Source: Arabidopsis thaliana
Taxonomy: Eukaryota > Streptophyta > Magnoliopsida > Brassicales > Brassicaceae
Direction: 5' to 3'
DNA: 64,000 bases
Assembly (NCBI RefSeq): GCF_000001735.4
Contig: NC_003074.8
Location: 19,661,261 to 19,725,260 of the forward strand
Of this stretch, positions 34,432 through 45,807 are shown in pieces. The first letter of the stretch is position 1. Each line of letters begins with the position of its first letter. Both the position numbers and the translations under genes were made by a program. The notes beneath the pieces are model-generated. The model was not told the DNA's origin and made no database searches. It saw only the letters and a list, made by a program, of their open reading frames with translations.

Positions 34432-36095
34432 ATGGAGAACGAAAGCTCAGAGAGTAGAAACAGAGCTCGTCTTGCCATTATGGAGCTTGCTAACATGATT
34501 AGCGTTCCCATGTCTCTCAATGCCGCCGTGCGACTAGGCATTGCCGACGCCATTTGGAACGGCGGAGCCAATTCTCCTCTCTCTGCCGCCGAGATCCTCC
34601 CTCGCCTCCACCTACCATCTCACACTACCATTGGTGGCGACCCCGAGAATCTTCAGCGTATACTTCGGATGCTCACCAGCTACGGTGTCTTCTCCGAACA
34701 CCTTGTTGGATCCATTGAGAGGAAATACTCTCTTACGGACGTCGGAAAAACTCTTGTAACCGACTCCGGCGGCCTCTCTTACGCTGCCTACGTCCTCCAA
34801 CATCACCAGGTTTATGACTCATTTTCATTTTCCAAAATTGGAGTGATATATTAAAGGACTAATGATGGTATAATAAACTAATGTCTAAAACTTGTTGTGA
34901 AAATGATATATATTACAGGAGGCGTTGATGCGAGCATGGCCACTAGTTCACACGGCAGTGGTGGAGCCGGAGACAGAGCCGTACGTGAAAGCAAACGGCG
35001 AGGCGGCATACGCTCAGTATGGGAAAAGTGAGGAGATGAATGGTCTAATGCAAAAGGCAATGTCTGGCGTATCTGTACCGTTCATGAAAGCTATATTAGA
35101 CGGCTACGATGGGTTTAAATCAGTGGATATTTTGGTTGACGTAGGAGGTAGTGCAGGGGATTGTCTGCGTATGATCCTTCAACAATTTCCTAACGTCCGT
35201 GAAGGGATTAATTTCGATTTACCTGAAGTTGTTGCCAAAGCCCCCAATATTCCTGGTGAGATTTTGTATTTATGATATATTGTACGTACGTTATTTTCTG
35301 AAAGTAAAAAGCTATTTTTAGTAATGTACGGAGTAATAATGGATGATATATTGTATGGTTTAGGAGTGACTCACGTGGGTGGGGATATGTTCCAATCAGT
35401 TCCTAGCGCTGACGCTATCTTCATGAAGGTTTGTTGTAACATTATTGTCTGTCACGAGAATACACCTACTAACATTTTTGCTAATAGGACGAATTCTAGT
35501 TTCTGTATATAGTTTTAATGTTTAGTGATATAGGTATAAATTTATAAGTCGCTTCGGACAATATGTTTGGTAGTATATAGTCTTAGTTATCGTTAGATCA
35601 TGCGACTGGTCACTTTCATTTATTTATGATCATTTAAATATTGATTATACATTTCTCAAACCAAAAACTTGTGATCTGTTAGACCATGGATAGGGATCTC
35701 ATGTTTGTTGAAAGAACAACACAAACAAATACACACATTTTTTGCTTCTCTGGTCCCAAATTAATATCTTGTAATATTGTTGTTTGAGTGTAAAGTGGGT
35801 GTTAACGACATGGACGGATGAAGAATGCAAGCAGATAATGAAGAATTGCTACAACGCGTTACCAGTTGGAGGAAAGCTGATTGCGTGTGAGCCGGTCTTG
35901 CCTAAGGAAACCGATGAAAGTCACCGGACTCGTGCCTTGTTAGAAGGTGACATCTTTGTCATGACCATCTATAGAACCAAAGGTAAGCATAGAACCGAAG
36001 AAGAGTTTATAGAGCTTGGTCTCTCCGCGGGATTCCCTACTTTTCGACCTTTCTACATTGATTACTTCTACACCATCTTAGAGTTTCAGAAGTAA
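34432..36095 (+). CDS. COMT-family O-methyltransferase-like protein lacking the catalytic histidine
   Basis: Member of the plant class II O-methyltransferases (known locus At3g53140). Exons 34432-34809, 34919-35255, 35364-35428 and 35796-36095 give 359 residues. The N-terminal dimerisation domain is about residues 1-130. The SAM-binding glycine motif reads LVDVGGSAG, followed by VGGDMF. Usual class II enzymes have a catalytic-base His in a W-x-x-H-D-W-(S/T)-D motif. Here the same place reads WVLTTWTDEEC, so His and Asp are both Thr. The two later conserved acids (ACEPVLP, TEEEFIELG) remain. The gene is otherwise intact, so it may use a substrate needing no general base, or may have lost methylation activity. 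Confidence 0.85.
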
Positions 36096-36475
36096 TATTC
36101 AAGCATTTTTCTTCTCATATTTCTAAAAGCTTCAAAATAATGAATCAAAAGACCTCTTTGTTAATTGAGTTGAGATATCTAGTGAAGACATTAATATTTT
36201 CATCAAGATGTAATAATCTAAAGTCTATATTCTAAGTGCATCCTTAAAAGGCATTTTCCATATATATAAGTTTCATCTTTCGAGAAAAAGGAAAAAAGAC
36301 TCTTTAAGTGATGATTTCAAGAGTATTTCTAAATCACTCATTAGGCTAAGAGAAGAGTTCGAAAGTATACATATTATGCACATTATATCTATATGAATTT
36401 TTCTTCTTTGGCAAAAAGAAAAATCGTTTGGTGTTATTCTTATAAATCTTATGTCAACTTCTACATTCGATTTTT
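36096..36475. other. Convergent 3' region O-methyltransferase / UGT73D1
   Basis: 380 AT-rich bases of shared 3' flank with no gene visible. Confidence 0.5.
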
Positions 36476-37999
36476 CTACACGAGACTCAATTGCTCCAAA
36501 ACATCTTGGATTAAAATTGAAACGTTAATACTCGAAGATCCCTTTTCTTCCACAGCCTTTTTCGCCATTACTGCAAGTTCTTGAATACGTCTCCTTCGTC
36601 TCACGAATTCATTATCATCATCATTTTCGTCTACACGTTGACAATCTTGGTCCATCAAAAGCTTTATAGCTTTCACAACACTCGGTTTCTTGACCAACAC
36701 TCCAAGTCTCTCCTCGTCTCCCCATCTCACCGGAATCTCCACCCCAACCCTAACCCCGATGTTCAAAACCTCCACGATGAGTTTCTCATTGAGAAATTGT
36801 TCAGCGAACAACGGCCATGTGATCATTGGTACACCAAAACATATCGCTTCTATTGTAGAATTCCAACCGCAATGAGTCAAGAACCCGCCGGTTGAACCAT
36901 GTGAGAGTATCATAGCCTGAGGACTCCAACCCTTTATTACTATCCCTCTTCCTCTAACTCGCTCTTCAAAATTTTCGCGTTTTAGCCATTCGTCTAGCTC
37001 AATCATGTGTTTTTCCTCGGTCTTTATCACCCAAATAAAGGGTTTTCCCGATTCTTCTAACCCTAAACCTAGTTCTATCAATTGATTAGGTATTAGTCGA
37101 CAGAGGCTACCAAGAGAAACATATAAGACTGACCTTGGTCTCATCGAGTCAAGAAACTGCAAGCATTCGGTCTCGCTTATTGCGATGTTACCATTACTTC
37201 CTCTATCGAATAGGTCAGCCATACGGTCGTTGCATAAAGAAACGGGTCCAACGAACCATACCTTCTTATTGATGGCCTCAGCGTAGGCCTCTGCATAGCC
37301 AGGCTCCAATTCCTGGAAGCTATTAACAATAACCCCAAAGGCTTCTGATTCAGATTCACGCATCTTCTCGCGAACGTCATCCATATTTGCTAACTTCTCA
37401 AAAGCACCAGGTAACTGAGCTCTAGCTATCTCAATCCTATGTGGCATTCCTGGTATAGGGAATGGCTCTACGGCCGAAGAAACCGAGAGGTGCGGGCTAT
37501 GAAGATGGATATTGTGCGAACTCAAAAGAGAGAAGCAACACATTCCATGGAACACGATCCTCGGGATTTTGAACCTCTTTGCGGTTCTTGACGTCCAAAA
37601 AAGGCATTTATCGGAGATTATGCAACTTGGAGGGATATCTTGTTGCTCAAGAAACCGTTCCATGGGCTCTTGGAGTTTATCCACAGCGTCATAGAATCTT
37701 CGTAGGAGGTCTTTGGAGGGCAAAGTGTCCAGAGTCTCACAATCTTTGGGAAGACCGAATTCTTTGTAAGGAATTGGAAATTTAACGACATTGATTTCGA
37801 GACCCGACTCTAATCTTGCTCGGTCAACTGTCTTCGCAAACCTAGAAGCATTTTGAGGGGTTGTAACTATGGTAACGATGTTGCCTTGTCGTGCAAGAAT
37901 CTTGGAGATGTCGACCATGGGGATCAGATGCCCTTGAGCCATGAGAGGGATCAAAACAAAGTGAAGTCTTTTGGCTTTTGAAACTATTTTTGATTCCAT
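36476..37999 (-). CDS. UGT73D1: UDP-glycosyltransferase family 73
   Basis: Cytosolic enzyme transferring a sugar from a UDP-sugar to a small acceptor; the acceptor is unknown. Single exon, 507 residues from the ATG at 37999. An upstream in-frame ATG at 38032 would add 11 residues, but the sequence from 37999 is the known protein. The catalytic His is H24 in MAQGHLIP. The acceptor-side Asp lies in CIISDKCLFW. The PSPG box begins WSPQAMILSHGSTGG and continues HCGWNSTIEAICFGVPM to WPLFAEQ, with the final Gln typical of UDP-glucose use. Only about 38% of the gap to UGT73C7 would be needed for a normal promoter, so the pair is loosely spaced. Confidence 0.93.
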   Translation of the reverse strand: MESKIVSKAKRLHFVLIPLMAQGHLIPMVDISKILARQGNIVTIVTTPQNASRFAKTVDRARLESGLEINVVKFPIPYKEFGLPKDCETLDTLPSKDLLRRFYDAVDKLQEPMERFLEQQDIPPSCIISDKCLFWTSRTAKRFKIPRIVFHGMCCFSLLSSHNIHLHSPHLSVSSAVEPFPIPGMPHRIEIARAQLPGAFEKLANMDDVREKMRESESEAFGVIVNSFQELEPGYAEAYAEAINKKVWFVGPVSLCNDRMADLFDRGSNGNIAISETECLQFLDSMRPRSVLYVSLGSLCRLIPNQLIELGLGLEESGKPFIWVIKTEEKHMIELDEWLKRENFEERVRGRGIVIKGWSPQAMILSHGSTGGFLTHCGWNSTIEAICFGVPMITWPLFAEQFLNEKLIVEVLNIGVRVGVEIPVRWGDEERLGVLVKKPSVVKAIKLLMDQDCQRVDENDDDNEFVRRRRRIQELAVMAKKAVEEKGSSSINVSILIQDVLEQLSLV

Positions 38000-40900
38000 T
38001 TTTGGGTTTAGCAAATGTTTATGCATATACAAAATTCGACAATGTGTATATACGTGTGTGAATGCATCTGGTGAGAGACCTTTAATTAATTGGGAAAGTC
38101 ATCAAAAGCTGTATATATATACTGACTTTGAACAAGTCACCAAAAAAGAACTATTGTTTAGAGAACCAATCATGTACCCTCATTCTTATAAAAAAAAATC
38201 GCTGACGGTGATGAGTTACGTCATTCATGACACTTAATGAGTTACATAAGATAAAACTTCAAGGAAAATATATATGTGAGGAAAACTTCAAGGAAAATTC
38301 ACAAATGAAACAAAAAAAAAAATGTTGAGTTATCCAGTGAGATATGTAAATTTAAGTTAAAAGAATCTTATCTTAAATATTTATTAGTAAAACAAGTTAA
38401 ATATTCACTGACACTTACGAAAAGACAACTATATATATAAAAATATCGTTATCTTAATTTGGTTTATTTTGTATTACGACTTCTGTATAAAGAAGTACCA
38501 AGTAGGTCAAGCTTGGCCGATGGGGCTGTTAGAGTTCCATTGATTATGGTTTTGTCTCCACCTAAAGATAGATTATTTGTTTGGTTATCACATGATCGAT
38601 CACATCGTTAATCTACATGAGTTTCATTTAATTTCTTTCCGGTGTGTTCAAAGAGATCGATTTGTTAATGCAAATGAAATCAATTTAAAATTAGCACTCG
38701 ATAGAATTTCAACACATTTGTACAAGAGTTCACGTTGAGCTTTAAATTGAACAAAAGAAGAAGAATTAGGACTTCTAATTTTATACAAAATGTGATTTTA
38801 TTTTCCTCATAATAAAGAGTCTTTTTTGCGTAGGTTTAGGTTCACGGAGTTCCTGTTTTTCTTTGTTCCAAACATTGGTTCCAAGATCGCATGAAAGAAA
38901 GAGAGAAGGAAAACAAAATCAAAGGCGCTATCTCAAAGTCAAGATAGATTGAACAAGATATGATATTCGATATGTAATTTTTTAATTTATATTTTTGGAA
39001 TCAAATTCATCTGGTTGTAATGAACGAATCTATAACTTTTTTATTTTTTTTGGGCAAACGAATCTATACTTTTGATGCGAAATGATTGAGATATTCTATA
39101 AAGTTATTGTCTATCAGAATATGTATACTAAAAAGATTATTTTGATGACTAATTAAGAACAAGATAATGTATGGAAAGAAAAAAAGATAATGAATGACAA
39201 CTTGGATATATTTTTATATATTAATGTATGATCTCAACCCTCGGTTATGTAGGTTGCCCATCGAAATATATTGGAGATTAAGCCTTTAAAAAAAAAAAAT
39301 ATATACATATATTGGAGATTGGGAAAAAATACTTCCCAAGTTTAATTTTTTATCATCAAAAGTTCATAAAATATTTTAAGTCAAGGCATTTCTACAAACT
39401 AATTAGGAAACTATATACCTAGCTAGCTAGCTTTTAGCCCAAGAAAATCATATAGTTGTGATAGTTAATTTAAGCATTCGTTTTGAATAAACAAACACCA
39501 AACACCACGGCATATTTTCCTTATCTTTTTAGAGTTCCGTCTGAAAAGGACATATTTTTTTGTCTGCATGAAAAAGGACTCTTTGAAACGTTCAAATTGT
39601 GCGTATGTGGCGAACAAACCAACGTAAGACCAGTTCAACTTTTGGAATATTGGAGCATTGACGTGTATCACTCATACCTTTTGGGTAATCTTAATTTGTC
39701 TCTATATTGATGGGATTTTAAATATGAGTCCTTGTCATATATTTTTTTTTTTTTGATAAGCAGGAGGTTCGGGGCCTAGACCCTTAATCCATGCAGGGTC
39801 CGGAGAAAACCAGGTGAAAGTCTCTGGCCAAATAAAAATAACTAGCAATTTCACGCCTGAGGGGAATCGATCCCTGGCCTGGACCAACCGGGCAATTCCT
39901 GCTCAAGTGGAAACCAGTAGACTACCACCACTTGGTTTCCTTGTCATATTTACAACATGAATGGTATACATAGTATTGCTTTTCACAAGTCGTCTTCTAC
40001 TGATAACAAGTTTCATTATTTTTTTTGTAATCAAATATTATTTGAACATTTATCTTCAAATGTTCTCTTTTCCGTTCTTGTTTTATGTCTTTGTTTACAA
40101 CTTGTAAATAAAAATTCTAATAAACACACTATCATGTATATTTCATAGTTTCATTTAGAGCAAAACATAATATTTTAACACAAATGAATAAAAAAGAATC
40201 CGCTCTAGTTGAATTGTTTAAAAGTATATGACATAGTTTCACTTTGCAACTGTGTCTACGTATATATATTCATTTTGTTTGATGGAGCACGCCTATTTTT
40301 GCATAAGAAAAATACTGAAATCTCTTACTCATGTAATGTGTATCTGTCTTCAATTACCAATCATTGGTATTAGAAGACAACCATGGCTTTCACTAACTGC
40401 TCTGCGATCAGCTATGTACAAGATCTTCATATTTGACTAATTATATTGAGACGAATCAATCAATAAACTTAGACTTTTAATCAATAAAACTATATGAGAA
40501 AAGCAAAGCCACGTCCAAATGTCAAAAATGAATCAAATAAAACAACTTGCAAAAGAAGATTCACCGAAATTTTGAAAACAATTCTGCAATCTTACCCGGC
40601 CCTTAAAGGACTGACTAGTATGAGTATCATATATTAATCTAATCAAAATCGATGACTGGAAATATCTTCTTACGCAACACATTAACATGAAGATGATCCA
40701 AAGTTCCAAACTACCGTGCCAAAAAACTTGATTTTTCAAATATTTTTTAGCAGAAAACTGAATAGACTAATATTAAACGAAGAAAAAACGATTCAATATA
40801 AGTCATTTGCCGATGATCCTCTCTTGGTCGTCTTTGAAATACTAATATAACTTATTTTCTTCATTTAATGTGACAGCAACAGCAACCTCTTTATGCTTTT

Positions 40901-41224
40901 TAAATTTTATATGTTTAACTCATTGTATATAATTTGATGTTTTTGAATCAAAATATTAAATGGAGATGAGTTTTTGGTAAACTCTAGAGAAGATATGTTA
41001 CCCAGGCCCACTAGACTTATATATGGGCTCTAAGTTTAATAACAAAAACCTATATTTTAATACATATGGGTCCAAAAGTATGAAACAAATTCTGTCTGGA
41101 TATTGTGGATATATACAGCACAAAAGCACCTTTGACACATGAAACATTGTTAATCTAACATGGAAAATAAAACACTATTTTATAAGCATATATTTTGTTT
41201 TTCTCTGGTGCCAAATACCAAAAT
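38000..41224. other. 3.2-kb intergenic region between the two UGT73 genes
   Basis: AT-rich with no gene recognised. The only clear feature is a SINE at 39741-39937. Short open frames (39465-39710, 40533-40739) have no recognisable protein. Confidence 0.5.
39729..39949 (-). mobile_element. tRNA-derived SINE with target-site duplication
   Basis: Non-autonomous retroposon copied by LINE machinery. The body (39741-39937, 197 bases) lies on the minus strand. Its 5' end carries a pol III A box TGGTAGTCTACTGG (plus-strand 39914-39927) and a B box GATCGATTCC (39863-39872), about 40 bases apart as in tRNA genes. Its 3' end is an A-rich tail (T-run at 39741-39754). Perfect 12-base duplications TCCTTGTCATAT flank it at 39729-39740 and 39938-39949. 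The length and layout suit Brassicaceae SINEs; I do not assign a subfamily. Identical duplications suggest a fairly young insertion. Confidence 0.9.
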
Positions 41225-42697
41225 TTAAAATTGATTTTGTGATTGCTCCATAATATCTTGAATGAGCAATGTGATATTAGAATCTGAAGATCCTCCTTTT
41301 TCCAAAGCCTTATTTGCCAAGTCACTAAGTTCTGTAACTTTTCTTCTTCTCTCTTCTGCTTCTTCACTATCACCCATTAGCTCATCCACAGCTTTTCTCA
41401 CACATTCTCTGCTCACCATCGCTCCTATCTCCTCTTCTTTTCCATATTTCATCAATTTCTCTACTCCTATCTTTAACCCTGCTTTTAGTATCTGCACAAC
41501 TAACTTCTCATTCAAGAATTGTTCAGCAAACAAAGGCCATGTCAATAATGGAACTCCTGCAGTAATTCCTTCTAGTGTCGAGTTCCATCCACAGTGAGTC
41601 AAAAACCCTCCAATGGATGCGTGTGAGAGGATGAAAACTTGCGGCGCCCAACCTTTGATCACCAGTCCTCTATCTTTGATCCGCTCTTCAAATCCGCTTT
41701 GTTGCATCCAATTTGCTAAATCTCCATATTTTCCCCATTCTCTTATAACCCATATGAAAGGTTTATTAGATGCCTCAAGGCCTAGTCCCAGCTCTTTGAG
41801 CTGAGCCAAGGGAAGATTACATAGACTTCCAAGGCAAACGTAGAGCACTGAACCAGTTTCTTGAGAGTCAAGCCATTGAAGACATTGGTCTTGACCAATA
41901 GAAGCCTTATCTCCTCTTTTAGCTTTGTCTAACCCTAACCTATTGCACAAGGAAACAGGTCCAACGCACCAAACTTTTCCAGCCCTTGCTTTCCTATATT
42001 CTCTTGCATAATCAACCTCTAACTCTTCAAAAGTGTTCACAATAACACCATAAGAGTCATTATCAGCTTCAATAATCTTGGCCGTACTCTCTTTCATATT
42101 TCCTTCAACAGGTTGCAACACAGAGACCTGAGGTTTCGTGAACTCAACTTTGTCAGGCAAGCCGGGCAAATCAAAATACTCGTCGTTTGATTCTATCATT
42201 TTCAAGATCCCGCTTTCTCGAACCACTTGTATAGACATGAGGCTGAAACAAGAAAACCCATGGAAGATAAGTTTGGGGATCTTGAATTTCTTGGCAAGTC
42301 TTGAAGTGAAAGGAAGGCTCATGTCTCCAATGATGCAGCTTGGCCGCGGCTGAACCATCTCTTCCATAGCTTTCTCAACTTGCTCCTCAAGTGAGTTGGC
42401 AGCATCAAAGAACTTCACCATATCGCCCATTGAAGCCAACATATCTAAACTCTCGCACCCTTCTGGCAAACCCGTTTGTTGAGACAGAAACTTAACTTCA
42501 ACGATGTTGATAGTCGCAAACAAAGAGGAAAATGAGAGTGAAGTCTTGATCTTGGCTACATTTTGAGTAGTTGTGATGATGCAGACAGTCACGCCTTGGC
42601 GCTGGGACAAGAGCCTAGAGATGTCGACCAATGGGATCATATGGCCTTGGGCCATAAAGGGTATTACGACGAAGTGAAGAGGATCATGAGAACACAT
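41225..42697 (-). CDS. UGT73C7: UDP-glycosyltransferase family 73, group C
   Basis: Single-exon glycosyltransferase of 490 residues from the ATG at 42697. An in-frame ATG at 42757 would add 20 hydrophobic residues but is outside the conserved protein. The catalytic His is H19 in MAQGHMIP. The PSPG box starts WAPQVFILSHASIGG and continues HCGWNSTLEGITAGVPLL to WPLFAEQ. The protein matches UGT73C7, reported to glucosylate hydroxycinnamic acids and to affect immunity. Related UGT73C genes form a cluster on chromosome 2 (recalled), so this is the dispersed member. It lies 3.2 kb from UGT73D1 in the same orientation, an old tandem pair. Confidence 0.93.
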   Translation of the reverse strand: MCSHDPLHFVVIPFMAQGHMIPLVDISRLLSQRQGVTVCIITTTQNVAKIKTSLSFSSLFATINIVEVKFLSQQTGLPEGCESLDMLASMGDMVKFFDAANSLEEQVEKAMEEMVQPRPSCIIGDMSLPFTSRLAKKFKIPKLIFHGFSCFSLMSIQVVRESGILKMIESNDEYFDLPGLPDKVEFTKPQVSVLQPVEGNMKESTAKIIEADNDSYGVIVNTFEELEVDYAREYRKARAGKVWCVGPVSLCNRLGLDKAKRGDKASIGQDQCLQWLDSQETGSVLYVCLGSLCNLPLAQLKELGLGLEASNKPFIWVIREWGKYGDLANWMQQSGFEERIKDRGLVIKGWAPQVFILSHASIGGFLTHCGWNSTLEGITAGVPLLTWPLFAEQFLNEKLVVQILKAGLKIGVEKLMKYGKEEEIGAMVSRECVRKAVDELMGDSEEAEERRRKVTELSDLANKALEKGGSSDSNITLLIQDIMEQSQNQF

Positions 42698-43468
42698 TGT
42701 AGAAGATCTTACAAGGAAAAAAAAAAAAGATCTTTTAAGGCTTGAAAAGCAGGCCACTCTTTACAAATGATATATATAATACGATGTTGGAAAATAATTT
42801 ATGTGTATATAGCTACGATAAAGTTTTAGATCACAGTTTGTTTTGACCCGTCTAAAGAGCCTGCGTAAGAAAATTATATTTTACTTTACCAAGAAAACTT
42901 TGAATTGAGTTTTGGTTCTAGACAGCTGTCCCAACCTATACGATGAAAACAAATCCAAAATATACAGACACAATATGTGATAATATTTTCTAATACATGT
43001 GAAAAATAGACCATAACATTTAGACTAGTGATGGCTTTTATTACTTACATTGACTGGAATCATTACGTTTTCTCCCCAATGCTGATTTGGTTATTTCAGA
43101 ACCGACCCAAATTCTCATTAGTAATGGCCATGCCTCTCTTGGGATCTTGCTAACCAACGCTCCAAACACCTGAACAAACACTTAAACTTACAAGCATGTG
43201 TCTCCATTTTATCTTGAAGTTTAGAGTAAAAATAACAGTTTATAACAAAAAGGTTACCTCAAGTGATTCTCTTAGTTGGAACAATTCACAACTTCTAAAT
43301 TCCTTCTGCATTAGATTTGCTCATTCACAAACTAAAGCATCACTCCGTAAGCCTCTTCTTGCCTATATCTTAAAACCCAGTAAAGGAAGAATAGTTCAGA
43401 AACAAATTCAACCACCAAATAGAGCTGCAATACTCAAGATATATCTCTTATCTCAGTTATTATATTTC
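42698..43468. other. Intergenic upstream of UGT73C7 / downstream of the PPR gene
   Basis: 771 bases. The UGT73C7 promoter occupies the left part. No gene seen; the open frame at 43196-43483 runs antisense into the PPR 3' end. Confidence 0.5.
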
Positions 43469-45157
43469 TTAGAGGATATCTAAATTCTCACCAGAGGAAA
43501 TCATTTGTTTCTCGAGTTCCTGGACTGCATCGAATATCCCATGAGCAGTATAGGTTTTGATCATAGTAGCAAAAGTGATTTTATCAGGCTTACATTTTCT
43601 CTCTTCCATTTGTATGTATAATTCTTTCATTGTAGCCAAATCACCAGCCTGACCATATGCATTGATTATGCAATTGAAGAACGGTGTATCCAGTACCACA
43701 TCTGAATTCACAATTTGCCTCAAAACCGAATCTATCTTAACGACAAGACCTGCTTTGCTATACGCGTTAACAAGCGAACAATAAGTGATTGAGTTTGGTT
43801 TCACTCCTTGATACTTCATTTTCCTGAATACATCATCCATTTTCTCAATTCTTCCAGCTTTTCCAAACGTCTCAATCACTATATTGTAAGTGACAGTCGT
43901 CAGGGAGAAGAACCTTTTCTCCATAAAATCCATAACAGAGCACATCTTCTTATACATACCAGCTTTTCCAAATGACAGGATCAGTATGTTAAATGTAGTG
44001 ATATCCGGTTGCACCCCCATCAGCTGGAACCGACTATACCAGCTCTCCATCTTCCTCATGTTGCGACCATTTCCATATGACCCAATGATCGAGTTAAGCG
44101 TACAAACATCCGGAAGAGAATCTCCGTCCTCGATCATATCAGCCAGAACACTTTCCATTTCCTCAAACATTCCAGCCTTTCCATACCCATCAATAATAGT
44201 ATTGTAAGTAACCGTGCTGCATCCAACTCCAAGATACGACATCTCAAGAACGATACTTTTAACCAGATCAAACCGACCCAGTTTGCAGCAACAACTGATG
44301 AGAACAGTAAAGGTGAACACATCTGGCTTGCAGTCACTAACAGATTTCATATACTCAAGTGTAGAAAACGCCTTGTCTAGAAGCTCGCTTTTGCCATAAA
44401 CAGAGATAAGAGAGGTATACACATCAATGGTTGGTTTCAATCCTTCAGATAACATAACTTCGAAAAGCAAGCTGGCTTGATCAGGCTGTTTACAATTCCC
44501 AAGCACTTTAAACAGCTTTGTATAAGTTTTGCATCTTGGTTCATACCAATGCTGCTTCCTAAGAAGATTGAAAATCTATAAAGTAGAGAAACAGGAAAGT
44601 GAATTCTATCGAATCTATGTCCAAGTATCTGTAAGAATGAAGAAGGATTAAAGAGCTGTACCTTGAGAGCAGACTGCCATCGATTCTCTTTGATAGCTTC
44701 GTCAAGAGCTTCTAGAACAGCTTTTGGCCATAAAGTTAAGTACTTTTCGGAATTGGCTTTCCTCTCAATGCCCTTCACAGCAGCATCTGTTCTCAGAATC
44801 CGAGACAATTCTTTCTTAGGATCTACTTGGTGTCTTGTTGAGATCAAACCAGAATTCATTTTCTCTGTACGTTCGTTGGGGACCTTTGTCGAACACATTG
44901 TGGGCGTTATTGAAATAGTTGGTATACACCGAAAATAAACAGGGGAAGATATATGTTGCTGAACCACGCTTCTGCAAGAATGAGAAACAGAGAAAGATAG
45001 ATTTAATATAAACACAACTGAAGAATTAAAGAAACGTAAAATTCAAAACAGTATGATTGTATGAAATATGAGAATGTTACCGAGAAAAACCAAGTTGTGC
45101 GATCTCATTGGCGTACGCGGAAGTAGTTCCTTGAACAGGATTTTGTATCAATGCCAT
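43469..45157 (-). CDS. P-class pentatricopeptide repeat protein
   Basis: RNA-binding PPR protein (known locus At3g53170). Minus-strand exons 45081-45157, 44662-44971 and 43469-44575 give 497 residues. The first 130 residues are not repeats. Roughly ten 35-residue P-type PPR motifs follow, for example PTIDVYTSLISVYGKSELLD, PDVFTFTVLISCCCKLGR, STVTYNTIIDGYGKAGMFE, PDITTFNILILSFGKAGMYK, PNSITYCSLVNAYSKAGL and PDKITFATMIKTYTAHG. No E, DYW or SMR domain is present. Most P-class PPR proteins act on plastid or mitochondrial RNA; the N-terminus (MALIQNPVQGTTSAYANEIA) could be a targeting peptide but is not decisive. It shares a divergent promoter with NodGS. Confidence 0.9.
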
Positions 45158-45807
45158 CGAAGAAAAATGGTAGAAAGATAAGGTGGAGAAAAAGAAACTG
45201 CAAATTTTCTGGGTAGAAAGCAGAGCTAGAAGACGACGACGATACCGTTGTTTTTCCTTCGTTTTTTTCTTCTTCTCCGGTTTGGTGTAGCTTCTCTTCG
45301 GTTTGTAAAATATAATGAAATGGTTTTAGTTTTGATTTGGATGCCGGTTTAATTTGGATTTACAAAATTAAAAATTTAGCATTAATCAGTTTTTTCTTGT
45401 CCGGTTTAAAGGATTGGATTGATGAAGGAAGAACCAAATGGAGCTTTTTCCAATTTAATTTTGAATTCGAATTTGTTAAAACGAGATTGTCCTTGGCAAG
45501 GAACCGGAATTTGGAAAATGAAAAACCAAGAACACAGTTGAAAGTTATCCACACTAGTTAGGACACGTGGAGGCTAATGTATTTCACGTGGACACGTGCT
45601 CATCACTCTCCTCTAAACGCCGTCGTGAAGTTTAAAGGTCAGAGACATCGGCCACCGACCAAATCAGACAAGGAAAAGTCAACGATTTGATTGGATCTTC
45701 TTCACTTATGCTTTAAAACCGTTCCTGTAATAAACTGTGAAGATTGTAAGAAGATTAACACGAATCAAGAACATCGAACTGTTGACTTTAGACAGAGAGA
45801 GACGGAG
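45158..45807. promoter_or_regulatory. Divergent promoter PPR / NodGS with three G-boxes
   Basis: 650 bases between divergent starts. Three perfect CACGTG G-boxes lie within 35 bases at 45564-45569, 45585-45590 and 45593-45598. The last two are only two bases apart. G-boxes are bound by bZIP and bHLH (PIF-type) factors in light and ABA responses. The cluster is 210-245 bases from the NodGS ATG. Confidence 0.7.

Noticed and set aside
42638-42757. Longer start for UGT73C7 at 42757
   Set aside because: The added 20 residues are hydrophobic and unlike the conserved N-terminus of UGT73 enzymes, which are cytosolic.
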